DNA of 34,518 bases, taken from positions 1 through 34,518 of the forward strand of contig CACWGK010000016.1 of assembly GCA_902760415.1 (NCBI GenBank), written 5' to 3'. The position numbers and the translations under genes are program-made. Below are positions 16,744 through 24,067 of the stretch, piece after piece (position 1 is the stretch's first letter; the number at the start of each line of letters is the position of its first letter). This DNA is from an uncultured Lachnospiraceae bacterium. Its GTDB lineage: Bacteria > Bacillota > Clostridia > Lachnospirales > Lachnospiraceae. Below the pieces are notes generated by a model. That model searched no databases. It had not been told where the DNA came from and worked only from the letters and a program-made list of their open reading frames with translations.

Positions 16744-18453
16744 ATGATTCAATGTCCGAATTGTGGAGGACTCCTTAAGTTTGATGTTGCATCTCAACAG
16801 ATGAAGTGCGACTCCTGTTCCTCTCTCTTTGATCCATATGCATTTGAAGCTAGTGGTGCTGAAGAGAGTACGGACTACGATGTAACTATATTTAGATGCC
16901 CACAGTGTGGTGGTGAGATAACCTCTACCGATGAAACTGCTGCGGGCTTTTGTAGTTATTGCGGTTCATCAAATGTCCTGGAGAGCAGGATATCCAAGGA
17001 GAAGAGACCACAACTTATTATTCCATTTAAAAAGACTAAGAAAGATTGTACTAATGCATTCGAGAAGTTCGTAAAGAGAGCAATCTTTGCACCTAATGCA
17101 TATAGAGCGGCAGGAAAGGCAGATTCATTTAGAGGAATCTATATGCCTTACTGGTTATATGATATGTCGCAGAGGGGCGATATAAATGTAGCATGTTCCG
17201 ACTCTCATCGAAGCGGTGATTATATCATTACAGATCACTACATGATGCGTGGTAAGCTGGATTGCTACTATAACGGCGTGTCTTATGATGCATCGTCATC
17301 TTTTGCGGATGATATAAGCAGTGATATAGCTCCTTATAATGTTAAGGATATAACGAAGTTCAGCCCATCATTTCTTTCGGGTTATTATGCTGATATAGCA
17401 GACGTTGGTTCCGAGGTATATAAGAATACAGCCATCGACCTGGCGCGTGAGAGTACATATAACTATTTGAGAAAGAGCAGTCCTATGTCGAAGCATAGCT
17501 TTGATACACCGAAGGAAAAGGTGAAGGAAGGTTTTCATACAAATGTAAATGTAACTCGTTCTGCTATGTTCCCGGTGTGGTTCATGTCGTACCGTACGAG
17601 AGATCGTGTGGCTTACGCAACGGTTAATGGTCAGACTGGTAAGGTTTCAGCGGATGTACCGATGAGTATTCCTAAGTATCTGGTGTGTGCTCTGGCGATT
17701 GCTGCAGTTCTTTTTGCAGTATTCCAGATGTTCTTCACCATTACTCCTAAGATACTTGTTCTAGTTGTTGCCCTGATTGGTATGATCAGCGTTCTTCTAT
17801 ATGGTTCTGAGATGAAGAAAATCATCTCTCTCGAGAACTATGATGATGACATGGGAATGCTCGACAAAGAAAAACGTGTTGAAGAGAAGAAACGTGCAAG
17901 AGTACAGGCTCAGGCAGGTGCTACGTTCGATGGAGTTCAGGGCTCAGGAACAGATGCGTATGTTGTGACTAAAAATGATCTAGCCCGCGCTAAGCGTGAG
18001 AAGGCAAAACAGAAGAAGGCTAAGAAGGATTCTGCTGGATGCTTTGTATGGCTGATTGTTGGTATCTTTATATTTATGGGAGGAGGCTCCTTCTTCTTTG
18101 CGTCGCTAGGAGAGATTCTTGATACGGGTAATCTGGGACTTGCAGGAGCGCTTATAGCGTTAATATTCCTTATCGTTTCAGTTATTAGCACCATATCATC
18201 CTGGAAGAATCTTTCTCAGATGAAGACAAAGAAGCTTATGCCGGCCTCTGTCTGGTCTACAGTTAGTATACTTCTGATAACTATTATAACAGCTACCAAT
18301 TCGATAAATGATACGCTTTACTATATCATTTCTATCATAGCTATGGTGGGTGTGCTGCTGAATATCATAGGTATTATCGGAAATTATAATCTTCTCGCTA
18401 CGAGACCATTACCTCAGTTTGAGATGTATCAAGGAGGTGATGACCGTGCATAG
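16744..18453 (+). CDS. Membrane protein with N-terminal tandem zinc ribbons (TFIIB-type zinc-ribbon family)
   Basis: A 569-residue protein. Two Cys4 zinc ribbons open it: CPNCGGLLKF ... MKCDSCSS (residues 4-25) and RCPQCGGEIT ... GFCSYCGSS (~57-77). A ~230-residue soluble domain follows (IPFKKTKKDCTNAFEKFVKRA, YMPYWLYDM, MFPVWFMSYRTRDRVAYATVNGQTGKV). About six membrane segments come in the C-terminal half (~310-365, ~440-465, ~475-500, ~515-560), with a charged cytoplasmic linker of Lys/Arg (~370-430) between them. Proteins of this layout are common in Firmicutes and often mislabelled as helicase PriA-like because of the zinc ribbon; no helicase motif is present here. Its stop overlaps the start of the TPM gene by 8 nt, which suggests that the two products work together at the membrane. 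Confidence 0.8.
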   Translation: MIQCPNCGGLLKFDVASQQMKCDSCSSLFDPYAFEASGAEESTDYDVTIFRCPQCGGEITSTDETAAGFCSYCGSSNVLESRISKEKRPQLIIPFKKTKKDCTNAFEKFVKRAIFAPNAYRAAGKADSFRGIYMPYWLYDMSQRGDINVACSDSHRSGDYIITDHYMMRGKLDCYYNGVSYDASSSFADDISSDIAPYNVKDITKFSPSFLSGYYADIADVGSEVYKNTAIDLARESTYNYLRKSSPMSKHSFDTPKEKVKEGFHTNVNVTRSAMFPVWFMSYRTRDRVAYATVNGQTGKVSADVPMSIPKYLVCALAIAAVLFAVFQMFFTITPKILVLVVALIGMISVLLYGSEMKKIISLENYDDDMGMLDKEKRVEEKKRARVQAQAGATFDGVQGSGTDAYVVTKNDLARAKREKAKQKKAKKDSAGCFVWLIVGIFIFMGGGSFFFASLGEILDTGNLGLAGALIALIFLIVSVISTISSWKNLSQMKTKKLMPASVWSTVSILLITIITATNSINDTLYYIISIIAMVGVLLNIIGIIGNYNLLATRPLPQFEMYQGGDDRA

Positions 18454-19279
18454 TAGAGTTAAAGATTTTAAGATGCTTACTAGAATTGTGGCAATCCTTG
18501 TTACAGTTTTTATGGTTGCAGTATCATTTATTGCTCCATCTTTTTCGTCCTTTGCAGGGGCTGATACCAATACAGAAGAGACTGGCTATGTAAATAAGTC
18601 CACGTCTTATGAAGCGGTTATCATAGATGAAGCAGGACTTCTTACTGAAGGTGAGAAGAAAAGTCTTTTCGAAGATATGCAGCCTATAACTGACTACGGA
18701 AATGTAATGTTCTATACGATAGATAAGAATAAGGGCACTACTATCTATGAGGGACAGCGTAGGCTTGAGGAACGCTTCGGTAGTTCCCCAAATGGAACTG
18801 TGTTCATAATAGATATGGCTAATCGTGAACTTTCCGTATATAGTGATGGTGCGATATATAGAACCATTACCAGAGGTAAAGCTTCGACTATAGTATCAAA
18901 TGTTTATAGACTTGCTTCAAAGGGCGATTATTATGGATGCGCCAGCGAAGTTTTTAAGGAAGAAACGGCTATGCTCCAGGGGGCCAAGGTTGCGGCACCT
19001 ATGAAGCTTGCTTCAAATATTCTGCTCGCTCTCATGCTTGGTATGCTTTTTGCATTCGGAATAGTGAAGGCATTTTCTATTATTCCAAAGGCTTCTGAGA
19101 AAGAGCTTCTAGCAGCAATACAGATGAAGCAGAATTTAGAAGGCTATAACAGAGCATTCACACACCAGACTAGGAGATACGATCCACCTAGTTCATCATC
19201 CTCCGGCGGCGGAGGCGGCGGTGGTGGAGGCGGTGGCGGAGGCGGCGGCGGAGGCGGCGGTGCTAGCCACGGTTTCTAA
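18446..19279 (+). CDS. TPM-domain membrane protein with poly-glycine C-terminus
   Basis: 277 residues from the GTG at 18446. An ATG at 18440 is in frame, but AGGAGG at 18432-18437 leaves only 2 nt to it, against 8 nt to the GTG, so the GTG is preferred. A hydrophobic signal/anchor (LTRIVAILVTVFMVAVSFIA) is followed by a TPM domain (~45-180; VIIDEAGLLTEGEKKSLFEDM, NGTVFIIDMANRELSVYSDG). A second membrane segment (~192-212) comes next, then a basic stretch and a tail of 19 consecutive glycines ending ASHGF. TPM domains (Psb32/YgcG family) are extracytoplasmic and some act as phosphatases or in complex repair. Gly-rich tails are usual in this family, though a pure run of this length is striking. 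Coupled to the zinc-ribbon gene. Confidence 0.85.
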   Translation: MHSRVKDFKMLTRIVAILVTVFMVAVSFIAPSFSSFAGADTNTEETGYVNKSTSYEAVIIDEAGLLTEGEKKSLFEDMQPITDYGNVMFYTIDKNKGTTIYEGQRRLEERFGSSPNGTVFIIDMANRELSVYSDGAIYRTITRGKASTIVSNVYRLASKGDYYGCASEVFKEETAMLQGAKVAAPMKLASNILLALMLGMLFAFGIVKAFSIIPKASEKELLAAIQMKQNLEGYNRAFTHQTRRYDPPSSSSSGGGGGGGGGGGGGGGGGGGASHGF

Positions 19280-19323
19280 GCATGTCACGATGAGTAGTTA
19301 AATAACTAATCATATAACCAATT

Positions 19324-19363
19324 AAATGACCAATTGAGAGTATGTCTCAATTGGTCATTTTTT
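19324..19363 (+). terminator. Rho-independent terminator after the TPM gene
   Basis: AAATGACCAATTGAGA, loop GTATG, TCTCAATTGGTCATTT: a 16-bp perfect stem followed by TTT-G-TTT. It ends the three-gene operon; AAA on the 5' side gives it weak bidirectional character. Confidence 0.85.
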
Positions 19364-19408
19364 GTTTCATTTTGACTTGATTTTGTTGCTTTTCTTGACC
19401 GGTCCTTC

Positions 19409-19437
19409 TTGCCTTGACTCCCTAAAAGTGTTATAGT
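19409..19437 (+). promoter_or_regulatory. Putative promoter of pyk
   Basis: TTGCCT, a 17-nt spacer and TATAGT, 53 nt before the pyk start. A nearby TTGACT (19414) matches the -35 consensus better but would leave only 12 nt to the -10. Confidence 0.45.
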
Positions 19438-19490
19438 TTTCATATCTATGGCCTGTTTGGATTAGCTATTTAGGGTAGGAGATATTCAAT

Positions 19491-20915
19491 ATGAGAAAAA
19501 CAAAGGTTATATGTACTATAGGACCAGCAAGTGATAATGAAGAAACAATTCGTAGGCTGATTGAAGAAGGTATGGCTGTTGCCAGAATGAACTTCTCTCA
19601 TGGAACTTATGAGGAACAGAAGAGAAAGTTCGATCTCGTCAAGAAGGTTAGAGGCGAGCTTCGTCAACCTATTGCTATAATGCTTGATACAAAAGGACCT
19701 GAATATAGAATAGGAACTTTTGAGAATCATTCTATAGAACTAAAGGATGGAGATACATTTACCTTCACAACTGACGATGTGGTTGGTAATCAGGAGAAGG
19801 TATCTGTCAGCTATAAGAACCTGATAGATAACCTTGAGGTTGGAGATAGAATCCTTGTTAACAACGGACTCGTTATCTTTGAGGTAACTGAGCTGTCTGG
19901 CAGCGACGCTATCTGCAAATGTATCGCAGGCGGAGTTCTGTCTGATAAGAAGTCAATGAACTTCCCTAACAAGGTGCTTGATCAGCCTTTCCTTAGTGAA
20001 CAAGATAAGAGTGATCTTCTCTTTGGTATTCAGAATGGTGCTGACTATGTGGCAGCTTCATTTGTATCTACTGAGAAGGATGTTCAGGAGATGAGAGAGT
20101 TCCTTGATCAGAATGGTGGTAAGGATGTTGAAATCATCGCAAAGATAGAGAATCGTTCAGGTGTTGAACATGTCGAAGAGATATGTAAATATTCTGACGG
20201 AATCATGATTGCTCGTGGTGATCTCGGTGTTGAGATTCCGGGCATGGAAGTTCCTTCAGTTCAGAAGTATCTTATCTCTAAATGTCGTATGCTTGGCGTT
20301 CGAGTTATCACAGCTACAGAGATGCTGGAGTCTATGATTAAGAATCCTCGACCTACTCGTGCTGAGATATCTGACGTTGCAAATGCTGTCTATGATGGTA
20401 CGTCTGCAGTAATGCTCTCAGGTGAGACTGCTTCAGGAAAGTATCCGGTTGAAGCGCTTAGAGCTATGGTTCAGACAGTAGAGTTTACAGAGACTAAGAT
20501 TAATTACAAGAAGAGATTCCATAATGCTGATTTCGAAGTACGAAGTACTCTCGATGCGGTATCACATTCAGTATGTACCATGGCTATCGATGTGGATGCA
20601 AAATGTATCATAGTCAATTCACTTAGTGGAAGAACGGCACGAATGGTAAGCCGTTTTAGATGTCCAGTCGATATCATAGGTATGACAACCTCTGCAAAGG
20701 TATGGCGTAAGCTGAATCTTTCATGGGGACTTACTCCTGTAATGTGCGGAATGTATGACAGCATGGAAGAAATGTTTGCTAATTCCGTTCAGGAGGCAAA
20801 ATCAGCTCTTGGACTTGAGAAGGGCGATAACGTGGTAATAACTGGTGGTATGGTAAATGGTACCAGTGGAAATACAAATCTTATCAAGGTCGAAGAAATC
20901 GACCGTACTTGGTAA
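19491..20915 (+). CDS. pyk: Pyruvate kinase
   Basis: A 474-residue glycolytic enzyme that transfers phosphate from phosphoenolpyruvate to ADP. Visible landmarks are TKVICTIGPAS at the N-terminus, the ARMNFSHG motif with R32 and N34, MLDTKGPEYR (K68), the B-domain (~70-170), AKIENRSGVEHVEEI with the proton-transfer Lys at ~218, GIMIARGDLGVEIP (metal ligand Asp) and ITATEMLESMIKNPRPTRAEISDVANAVYDGTSAVMLSGETASGKYPVE. The C-terminal regulatory domain ends NLIKVEEIDRTW. There is no extra PEP-utiliser domain of the Bacillus type, so the length is that of the short form. E replaces the more usual Q in ATQMLESM, and Y the usual I in KGPEIR. Monocistronic with its own promoter. Confidence 0.97.
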   Translation: MRKTKVICTIGPASDNEETIRRLIEEGMAVARMNFSHGTYEEQKRKFDLVKKVRGELRQPIAIMLDTKGPEYRIGTFENHSIELKDGDTFTFTTDDVVGNQEKVSVSYKNLIDNLEVGDRILVNNGLVIFEVTELSGSDAICKCIAGGVLSDKKSMNFPNKVLDQPFLSEQDKSDLLFGIQNGADYVAASFVSTEKDVQEMREFLDQNGGKDVEIIAKIENRSGVEHVEEICKYSDGIMIARGDLGVEIPGMEVPSVQKYLISKCRMLGVRVITATEMLESMIKNPRPTRAEISDVANAVYDGTSAVMLSGETASGKYPVEALRAMVQTVEFTETKINYKKRFHNADFEVRSTLDAVSHSVCTMAIDVDAKCIIVNSLSGRTARMVSRFRCPVDIIGMTTSAKVWRKLNLSWGLTPVMCGMYDSMEEMFANSVQEAKSALGLEKGDNVVITGGMVNGTSGNTNLIKVEEIDRTW

Positions 20916-20978
20916 AAGAGTCATTATGACGGAGAGTCATTGATAAATAAAAATCCATAATAAAGGAGGTGACGGTTA

Positions 20979-21104
20979 ATGGAACATGATGCGAAACAGG
21001 ATATAGATTATCACTTGTGCATTTATATCATGAATTACGAAGAACATATCATGCCATATAGTCGTCACCGTGATAAAATGAGTCACTTAGCACGTCCGAC
21101 GTAA
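20979..21104 (+). CDS. Possible 41-residue small protein running into the hairpin element
   Basis: ATG at 20979-20981 follows a textbook ribosome binding site (AAGGAGGTGA, 20962-20971) at 7-9 nt. The frame encodes MEHDAKQDIDYHLCIYIMNY and onward and stops with TAA at 21102-21104, inside copy 2 of the hairpin family: the last residues (KMSHLARPT) are encoded by its left arm and loop. No family recognised; no signal peptide; the composition is His/Tyr/Met-rich. GGTGACG in the ribosome binding site can pair with CGTCACC at 21063-21069, so translation might be gated by RNA structure. It could also be a chance frame behind a regulatory RNA; the perfect Shine-Dalgarno sequence is the main support. 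Confidence 0.4.
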   Translation: MEHDAKQDIDYHLCIYIMNYEEHIMPYSRHRDKMSHLARPT

Positions 21105-21119
21105 CTGCTGACTCATTTT
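21075..21119 (+). repeat. Copy 2 of the TGAGTCA/ACGTYCGACGT hairpin family
   Basis: AAAATGAGTCA, 6 nt, ACGT-CCG-ACGT, 6 nt, TGACTCATTTT. The outer 11-bp and inner 4-bp stems are perfect, while the middle 6-nt segments do not pair. The T tract is short (TTTT then AATATC), so as a terminator it would be weak. It lies downstream of pyk and the small ORF. Confidence 0.75.
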
Positions 21120-21162
21120 AATATCTTCATAGCGCTAGAGGGCGCGTGGCTTAGTATGTTCT

Positions 21163-21197
21163 GGTAGTGTGGCCTAATAGCCGTACTGCCACTTTTT
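21163..21197 (+). terminator. Terminator or attenuator in the mgtE leader
   Basis: GGTAGTGTGGC, loop CTAATA, GCCGTACTGCC form an 11-bp stem including G-U pairs, then A-C-TTTTT. It lies 73 nt upstream of mgtE. Upstream bases GTGGC (21146-21150) can pair instead with GCCAC (21188-21192), which would break the lower stem, so an attenuation switch is possible. It does not resemble the M-box magnesium riboswitch as I know it. Confidence 0.5.
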
Positions 21198-21270
21198 ATG
21201 CCTGTAAATTAAGAAGTATTCCAGAAAATTAGCTGGTAGGGCATGGAATTAACGTTATGGAGGTTTTATT

Positions 21271-22623
21271 ATGGATGAGAAGATCATAGAACTAGAATCA
21301 GTCATGGAACTCCTTGATGGGAGACGTTTTGCGGAGCTTAGAGAGCTCCTTAGAGAGGCGAATCCTATCGATGTTGCACAGCTTCTGGGTGAAGTTCCTG
21401 ATGAGAAGCTTCTGCTTTTATATAGACTGCTTCCGAAGGAGGACGCGGCTGATGTGTTCTCGGAAATGGAGCATGAAGAGCAGGAGACTCTGATCAGAGC
21501 CTTCAATGACCGAGAGATTCGAGAAGTTCTCGATGAGATGTACATCGATGATGCCGTTGATATGATAGAGGAAATGCCTGCAGTCGTAGTAAACAAGATA
21601 CTCCGTCATGCAAATCCTGAGACAAGAACAGAGATAAATGAACTATTAAAATATCCTGAGGATAGTGCGGGCAGCGTTATGACCACCGAGTATATGAGCC
21701 TTCGAAGCAATATGACGGTGGCAGACGCATTTGAGAGAATCAGAAGAACAGCCGATGAGAAGGAGGATATCTACACCTGTTACGTAGTAAGTCCTTCCAG
21801 AAAACTTGAGGGAACTGTCAGCCTGAAGGATATGTTCCTGGTGTCGAAGGAAACTCTGATCGGCGATATTATGGAGACAAATGTTATCTCTGCCAGGACC
21901 TTGGACGACCAGGAGGAAGTTGCTAAGGATATGGCTAAGTATAATCTTACTGCTATTCCGATAGTGGATCAGGAGCATCGTCTTGTTGGTATCGTAACCG
22001 TCGATGATGCTATCGATGTCATTCAGGAAGAGAATACTGAGGATATCGAAATGATGGCGGCCATCACTCCTACTGATAAGCCATATATCAGTACAGGCTT
22101 CTTTGAAACTTACAAGAAACGTATACCATGGCTGCTGCTTCTCATGATATCAGCAACATTTACAGGCGCTATCATCACAAAGTATGAAAGTGCACTCGGA
22201 AAGTATGTAATTCTGACAGCTTATATTCCTATGCTGATGGATACAGGCGGAAATGCGGGCTCCCAAGCTTCGGTTTCTATAATTCGTGGTCTGTCACTTG
22301 ATGAAATCGAGTTTGGCGATATCTTCAGGATACAGGGCAAGGAACTTCTGGTTGCACTGCTGTGCGGCTCCACTCTTGCTGTAGCAAACTTTGTGAAGCT
22401 TATATTCTTCGATAAGGTTACGGTGGTTATAGCTCTAGTAGTTTGTTTCACTTTGCTACTAACTGTATCTGTAGCAAAGTTTGTAGGCTGTTCGCTTCCT
22501 ATACTAGCGAAGAGGGTGGGCTTTGATCCGGCAGTTATGGCGAGTCCATTTATCACAACCATAGTAGATGCGATATCGCTGATAATATATTTCCAGCTGG
22601 CTTCACATATACTTGATATGTAA
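21271..22623 (+). CDS. mgtE: Magnesium transporter MgtE
   Basis: A 450-residue magnesium channel/transporter. The N domain (~1-125) carries acidic superhelical repeats (EVPDEKLLLLYRLLPKEDAADVFSEM). Two CBS domains follow (~130-250; EDSAGSVMTTEYMSLRSNMTVADAFERIRR, NLTAIPIVDQEHRLVGIVTVDDAIDVI). Five membrane segments occupy ~280-450 with the family motif MDTGGNAGSQASVSIIRGLS and the final-helix VDAISLIIYF, whose Asp matches the pore Asp of Thermus MgtE. In the family, magnesium binding to the cytosolic N and CBS domains closes the pore. GGAGG precedes the ATG. The possible attenuator upstream may add RNA-level control. No terminator separates it from the TetR-family gene 60 nt downstream. Confidence 0.96.
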   Translation: MDEKIIELESVMELLDGRRFAELRELLREANPIDVAQLLGEVPDEKLLLLYRLLPKEDAADVFSEMEHEEQETLIRAFNDREIREVLDEMYIDDAVDMIEEMPAVVVNKILRHANPETRTEINELLKYPEDSAGSVMTTEYMSLRSNMTVADAFERIRRTADEKEDIYTCYVVSPSRKLEGTVSLKDMFLVSKETLIGDIMETNVISARTLDDQEEVAKDMAKYNLTAIPIVDQEHRLVGIVTVDDAIDVIQEENTEDIEMMAAITPTDKPYISTGFFETYKKRIPWLLLLMISATFTGAIITKYESALGKYVILTAYIPMLMDTGGNAGSQASVSIIRGLSLDEIEFGDIFRIQGKELLVALLCGSTLAVANFVKLIFFDKVTVVIALVVCFTLLLTVSVAKFVGCSLPILAKRVGFDPAVMASPFITTIVDAISLIIYFQLASHILDM

Positions 22624-22683
22624 AGGCCTGACGTAGTATTTAAATGTACCTGCAAAGAAGCAGTTACAGAAGAAAGGCACTAT

Positions 22684-23280
22684 ATGAAAAATGATGAAAT
22701 GAGAGATAGGCTTCTGGCATCACTAAGAAAATTAGCTCAAAATTCGCCTATAGATAAAATTACTGTAAGACAGATTTCAGAAACTGCTGGAGTTACTACA
22801 CAGACATTTTATAATTATTTCCCTGATAAGTATGAACTAATACAGTGGGCATATAGAAAAAGATTGGATAGACTCCTTGATGAACTGCTAAGTCATAAAA
22901 TAGATTTTGAAGGATTTCTTCGTGGTTATCTCTCAAATTATAAAGAAAATGCAAGATACATTATAAATGCCGCTACGAATGTGAAGGGGCAGAATTCTTA
23001 CGTTAAAGAATCATCGCTATACTTTTGTTCCTGCATTGAGAAGGAAGTAAGTAAAGAGTTAGAAGAGGACGAAATACCACTAAATTATAAGCTTATTATA
23101 GAGATGTATGTTGCTGGTTTTTCAAATCTCGTACTTCATTGGCTGGATTCAGAAGATATAGAGATGGAGGATATAATAATCGCACTTAAGGAGTCGGTTC
23201 CTATAAAGCTTAAAGAAGTATTTATTGATAAATTTACTGGGAAAAATAACAGTTCACACAATCTTCACAATTATTATTAG
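22684..23280 (+). CDS. TetR/AcrR-family transcriptional regulator
   Basis: A 198-residue regulator. Residues ~8-58 are a TetR helix-turn-helix (LLASLRKLAQNSPIDKITVRQISETAGVTTQTFYNYFPDKYEL), with the recognition helix around TTQTFYNYF. The C-terminal ligand/dimer region (~60-190) ends with the phrase MYVAGFSNLVLHWLDSEDIE, like the DhaS-type TetR_C_7/8 groups. The ribosome binding site is modest (AGAAAGG). The stop codon TAG (23278-23280) lies inside the left arm of the CIRCE operator, so the end of this gene and the start of the heat-shock unit are fused. Targets are unknown. The codon use is more AT-rich than the neighbours, mildly suggestive of separate history. Confidence 0.9.
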   Translation: MKNDEMRDRLLASLRKLAQNSPIDKITVRQISETAGVTTQTFYNYFPDKYELIQWAYRKRLDRLLDELLSHKIDFEGFLRGYLSNYKENARYIINAATNVKGQNSYVKESSLYFCSCIEKEVSKELEEDEIPLNYKLIIEMYVAGFSNLVLHWLDSEDIEMEDIIIALKESVPIKLKEVFIDKFTGKNNSSHNLHNYY

Positions 23281-23303
23281 CACTCACTATTGACGAGTGC
23301 TAA
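23277..23303. promoter_or_regulatory. CIRCE operator (HrcA binding site)
   Basis: TTAGCACTC, nine bases, GAGTGCTAA is an exact match to the CIRCE consensus. HrcA bound here represses heat-shock genes at normal temperature. No hrcA gene is in this window. Confidence 0.97.
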
Positions 23304-23318
23304 TAATAGTGATATAAC
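23290..23318 (+). promoter_or_regulatory. Sigma-A promoter of hsp20, overlapped by CIRCE
   Basis: TTGACG, 17 nt, TATAAC. The -35 box lies in the last bases of the CIRCE spacer and its right arm, so HrcA binding would block RNA polymerase. It predicts a leader of about 80 nt before the hsp20 start. Confidence 0.8.
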
Positions 23319-23341
23319 ATAATCATCAAGAAAGTAAAGAC

Positions 23342-23395
23342 CATACAGAAAGCCCTCCTGGAATAAAGCGACCTTCTGTATGACTAAGAAGGAGG
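23342..23395 (+). promoter_or_regulatory. Structured hsp20 leader with anti-Shine-Dalgarno loop (possible RNA thermometer)
   Basis: CATACAGAA (23342-23350) pairs with TTCTGTATG (23374-23382). The loop contains CCTCCT (23354-23359), the exact complement of the ribosome binding site AGGAGG (23390-23395). Loop-to-site pairing would make an H-type pseudoknot that hides the ribosome binding site. Confidence 0.45.
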
Positions 23396-23403
23396 AATGA
23401 TTT

Positions 23404-23889
23404 ATGTATTATCCAAGTTTATTTAATGGCGATTTTGCGAGTGATCTGTTTGATGAGGTTCTTAACTTCCCAGTTGATTATGGTAAGAGACTTAGAAATG
23501 AGATGCTCGACAAGAAGAGATGTACTACCGATATTAAGGAGTACGATGACAAGTATGAGCTCGAGATGGAGTTCCCTGGATACGATAAGGCAGATATCAA
23601 AGCAGAGCTTAAAAATGGCTATCTTATAGTAAGTGCAGAGCATGTAGAGAAGAAAGATACTACTGCAGATGCTACCGAAGAGACAGAAGCTGCAGAGCAA
23701 AAGGCTGAACCAAAGTATCTATGCCGCGAGAGATTCCACGGTAAGGTAGAGAGAAGCTTCTATGTTGGCAAGGATCTCACTAAGGAAGACATTACTGCTC
23801 AGTATGCAAATGGTGTTCTAACACTTGTTATACCTAAGAAGGTTTCAAGACCAGAAGGCGAGAGCGAGATCATATCGATAACAGACTAA
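23404..23889 (+). CDS. Small heat shock protein, Hsp20/alpha-crystallin family
   Basis: A 161-residue ATP-independent chaperone that holds unfolding proteins. The alpha-crystallin domain spans ~40-150: CTTDIKEYDDKYELEMEFPGYDKADIKAEL, KNGYLIVSAEH, the ERFHGKVERSFYVGKDL stretch and the signature AQYANGVLTLVIPKK. The C-terminal IxI-type anchor is IISITD. An acidic Ala/Glu/Thr-rich insert (~78-100, TTADATEETEAAEQKAE) widens the loop between strands. AAGGAGG precedes the ATG. Control is read directly from the DNA: CIRCE over the promoter, and possibly an RNA thermometer in the leader. Monocistronic with a strong terminator. Confidence 0.95.
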   Translation: MYYPSLFNGDFASDLFDEVLNFPVDYGKRLRNEMLDKKRCTTDIKEYDDKYELEMEFPGYDKADIKAELKNGYLIVSAEHVEKKDTTADATEETEAAEQKAEPKYLCRERFHGKVERSFYVGKDLTKEDITAQYANGVLTLVIPKKVSRPEGESEIISITD

Positions 23890-23924
23890 TATATCGTACA
23901 TTTATTAATAGTTTCGACGAGTTT

Positions 23925-23959
23925 AGTGCCCAGGTGAAAGCCTGGGCACTTTGTTACTT
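23925..23959 (+). terminator. Rho-independent terminator of hsp20
   Basis: AGTGCCCAGG, loop TGAAAG, CCTGGGCACT: a 10-bp perfect GC-rich stem, then TTGTTACTTTT. Confidence 0.85.
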
Positions 23960-23998
23960 TTATACAAGATAGAGGCTTATTCACTATCTTGTTTTTTG

Positions 23999-24028
23999 TT
24001 GTATTTTACCTTCTAACTGTGGTAAAAT
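23999..24028 (+). promoter_or_regulatory. Putative promoter of the DUF3137-DUF1858-ileS unit
   Basis: An extended -10 (TGGTAAAAT) lies 18 nt from a weak -35 TTGTAT, 39 nt before the GTG start of the next gene. Visual call. Confidence 0.4.
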
Positions 24029-24067
24029 AGGGCTGTTTGGAATCTTTTATAAATAGGGATTAGAGAA

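Noticed and set aside
19414-19437. TTGACT ... TATAGT as the pyk promoter
   Set aside because: The spacer would be only 12 nt; TTGCCT at 19409 gives a proper 17-nt spacer.
21120-21270. M-box magnesium riboswitch before mgtE
   Set aside because: Considered because of mgtE, but the gap is too short and I could not find the conserved M-box core; reported only as a possible attenuator.
22221-22655. 144-codon minus-strand frame opposite the MgtE membrane domain
   Set aside because: The plus-strand MgtE is unambiguous; the antisense frame is low-complexity Ser/Thr-rich without a start signal.
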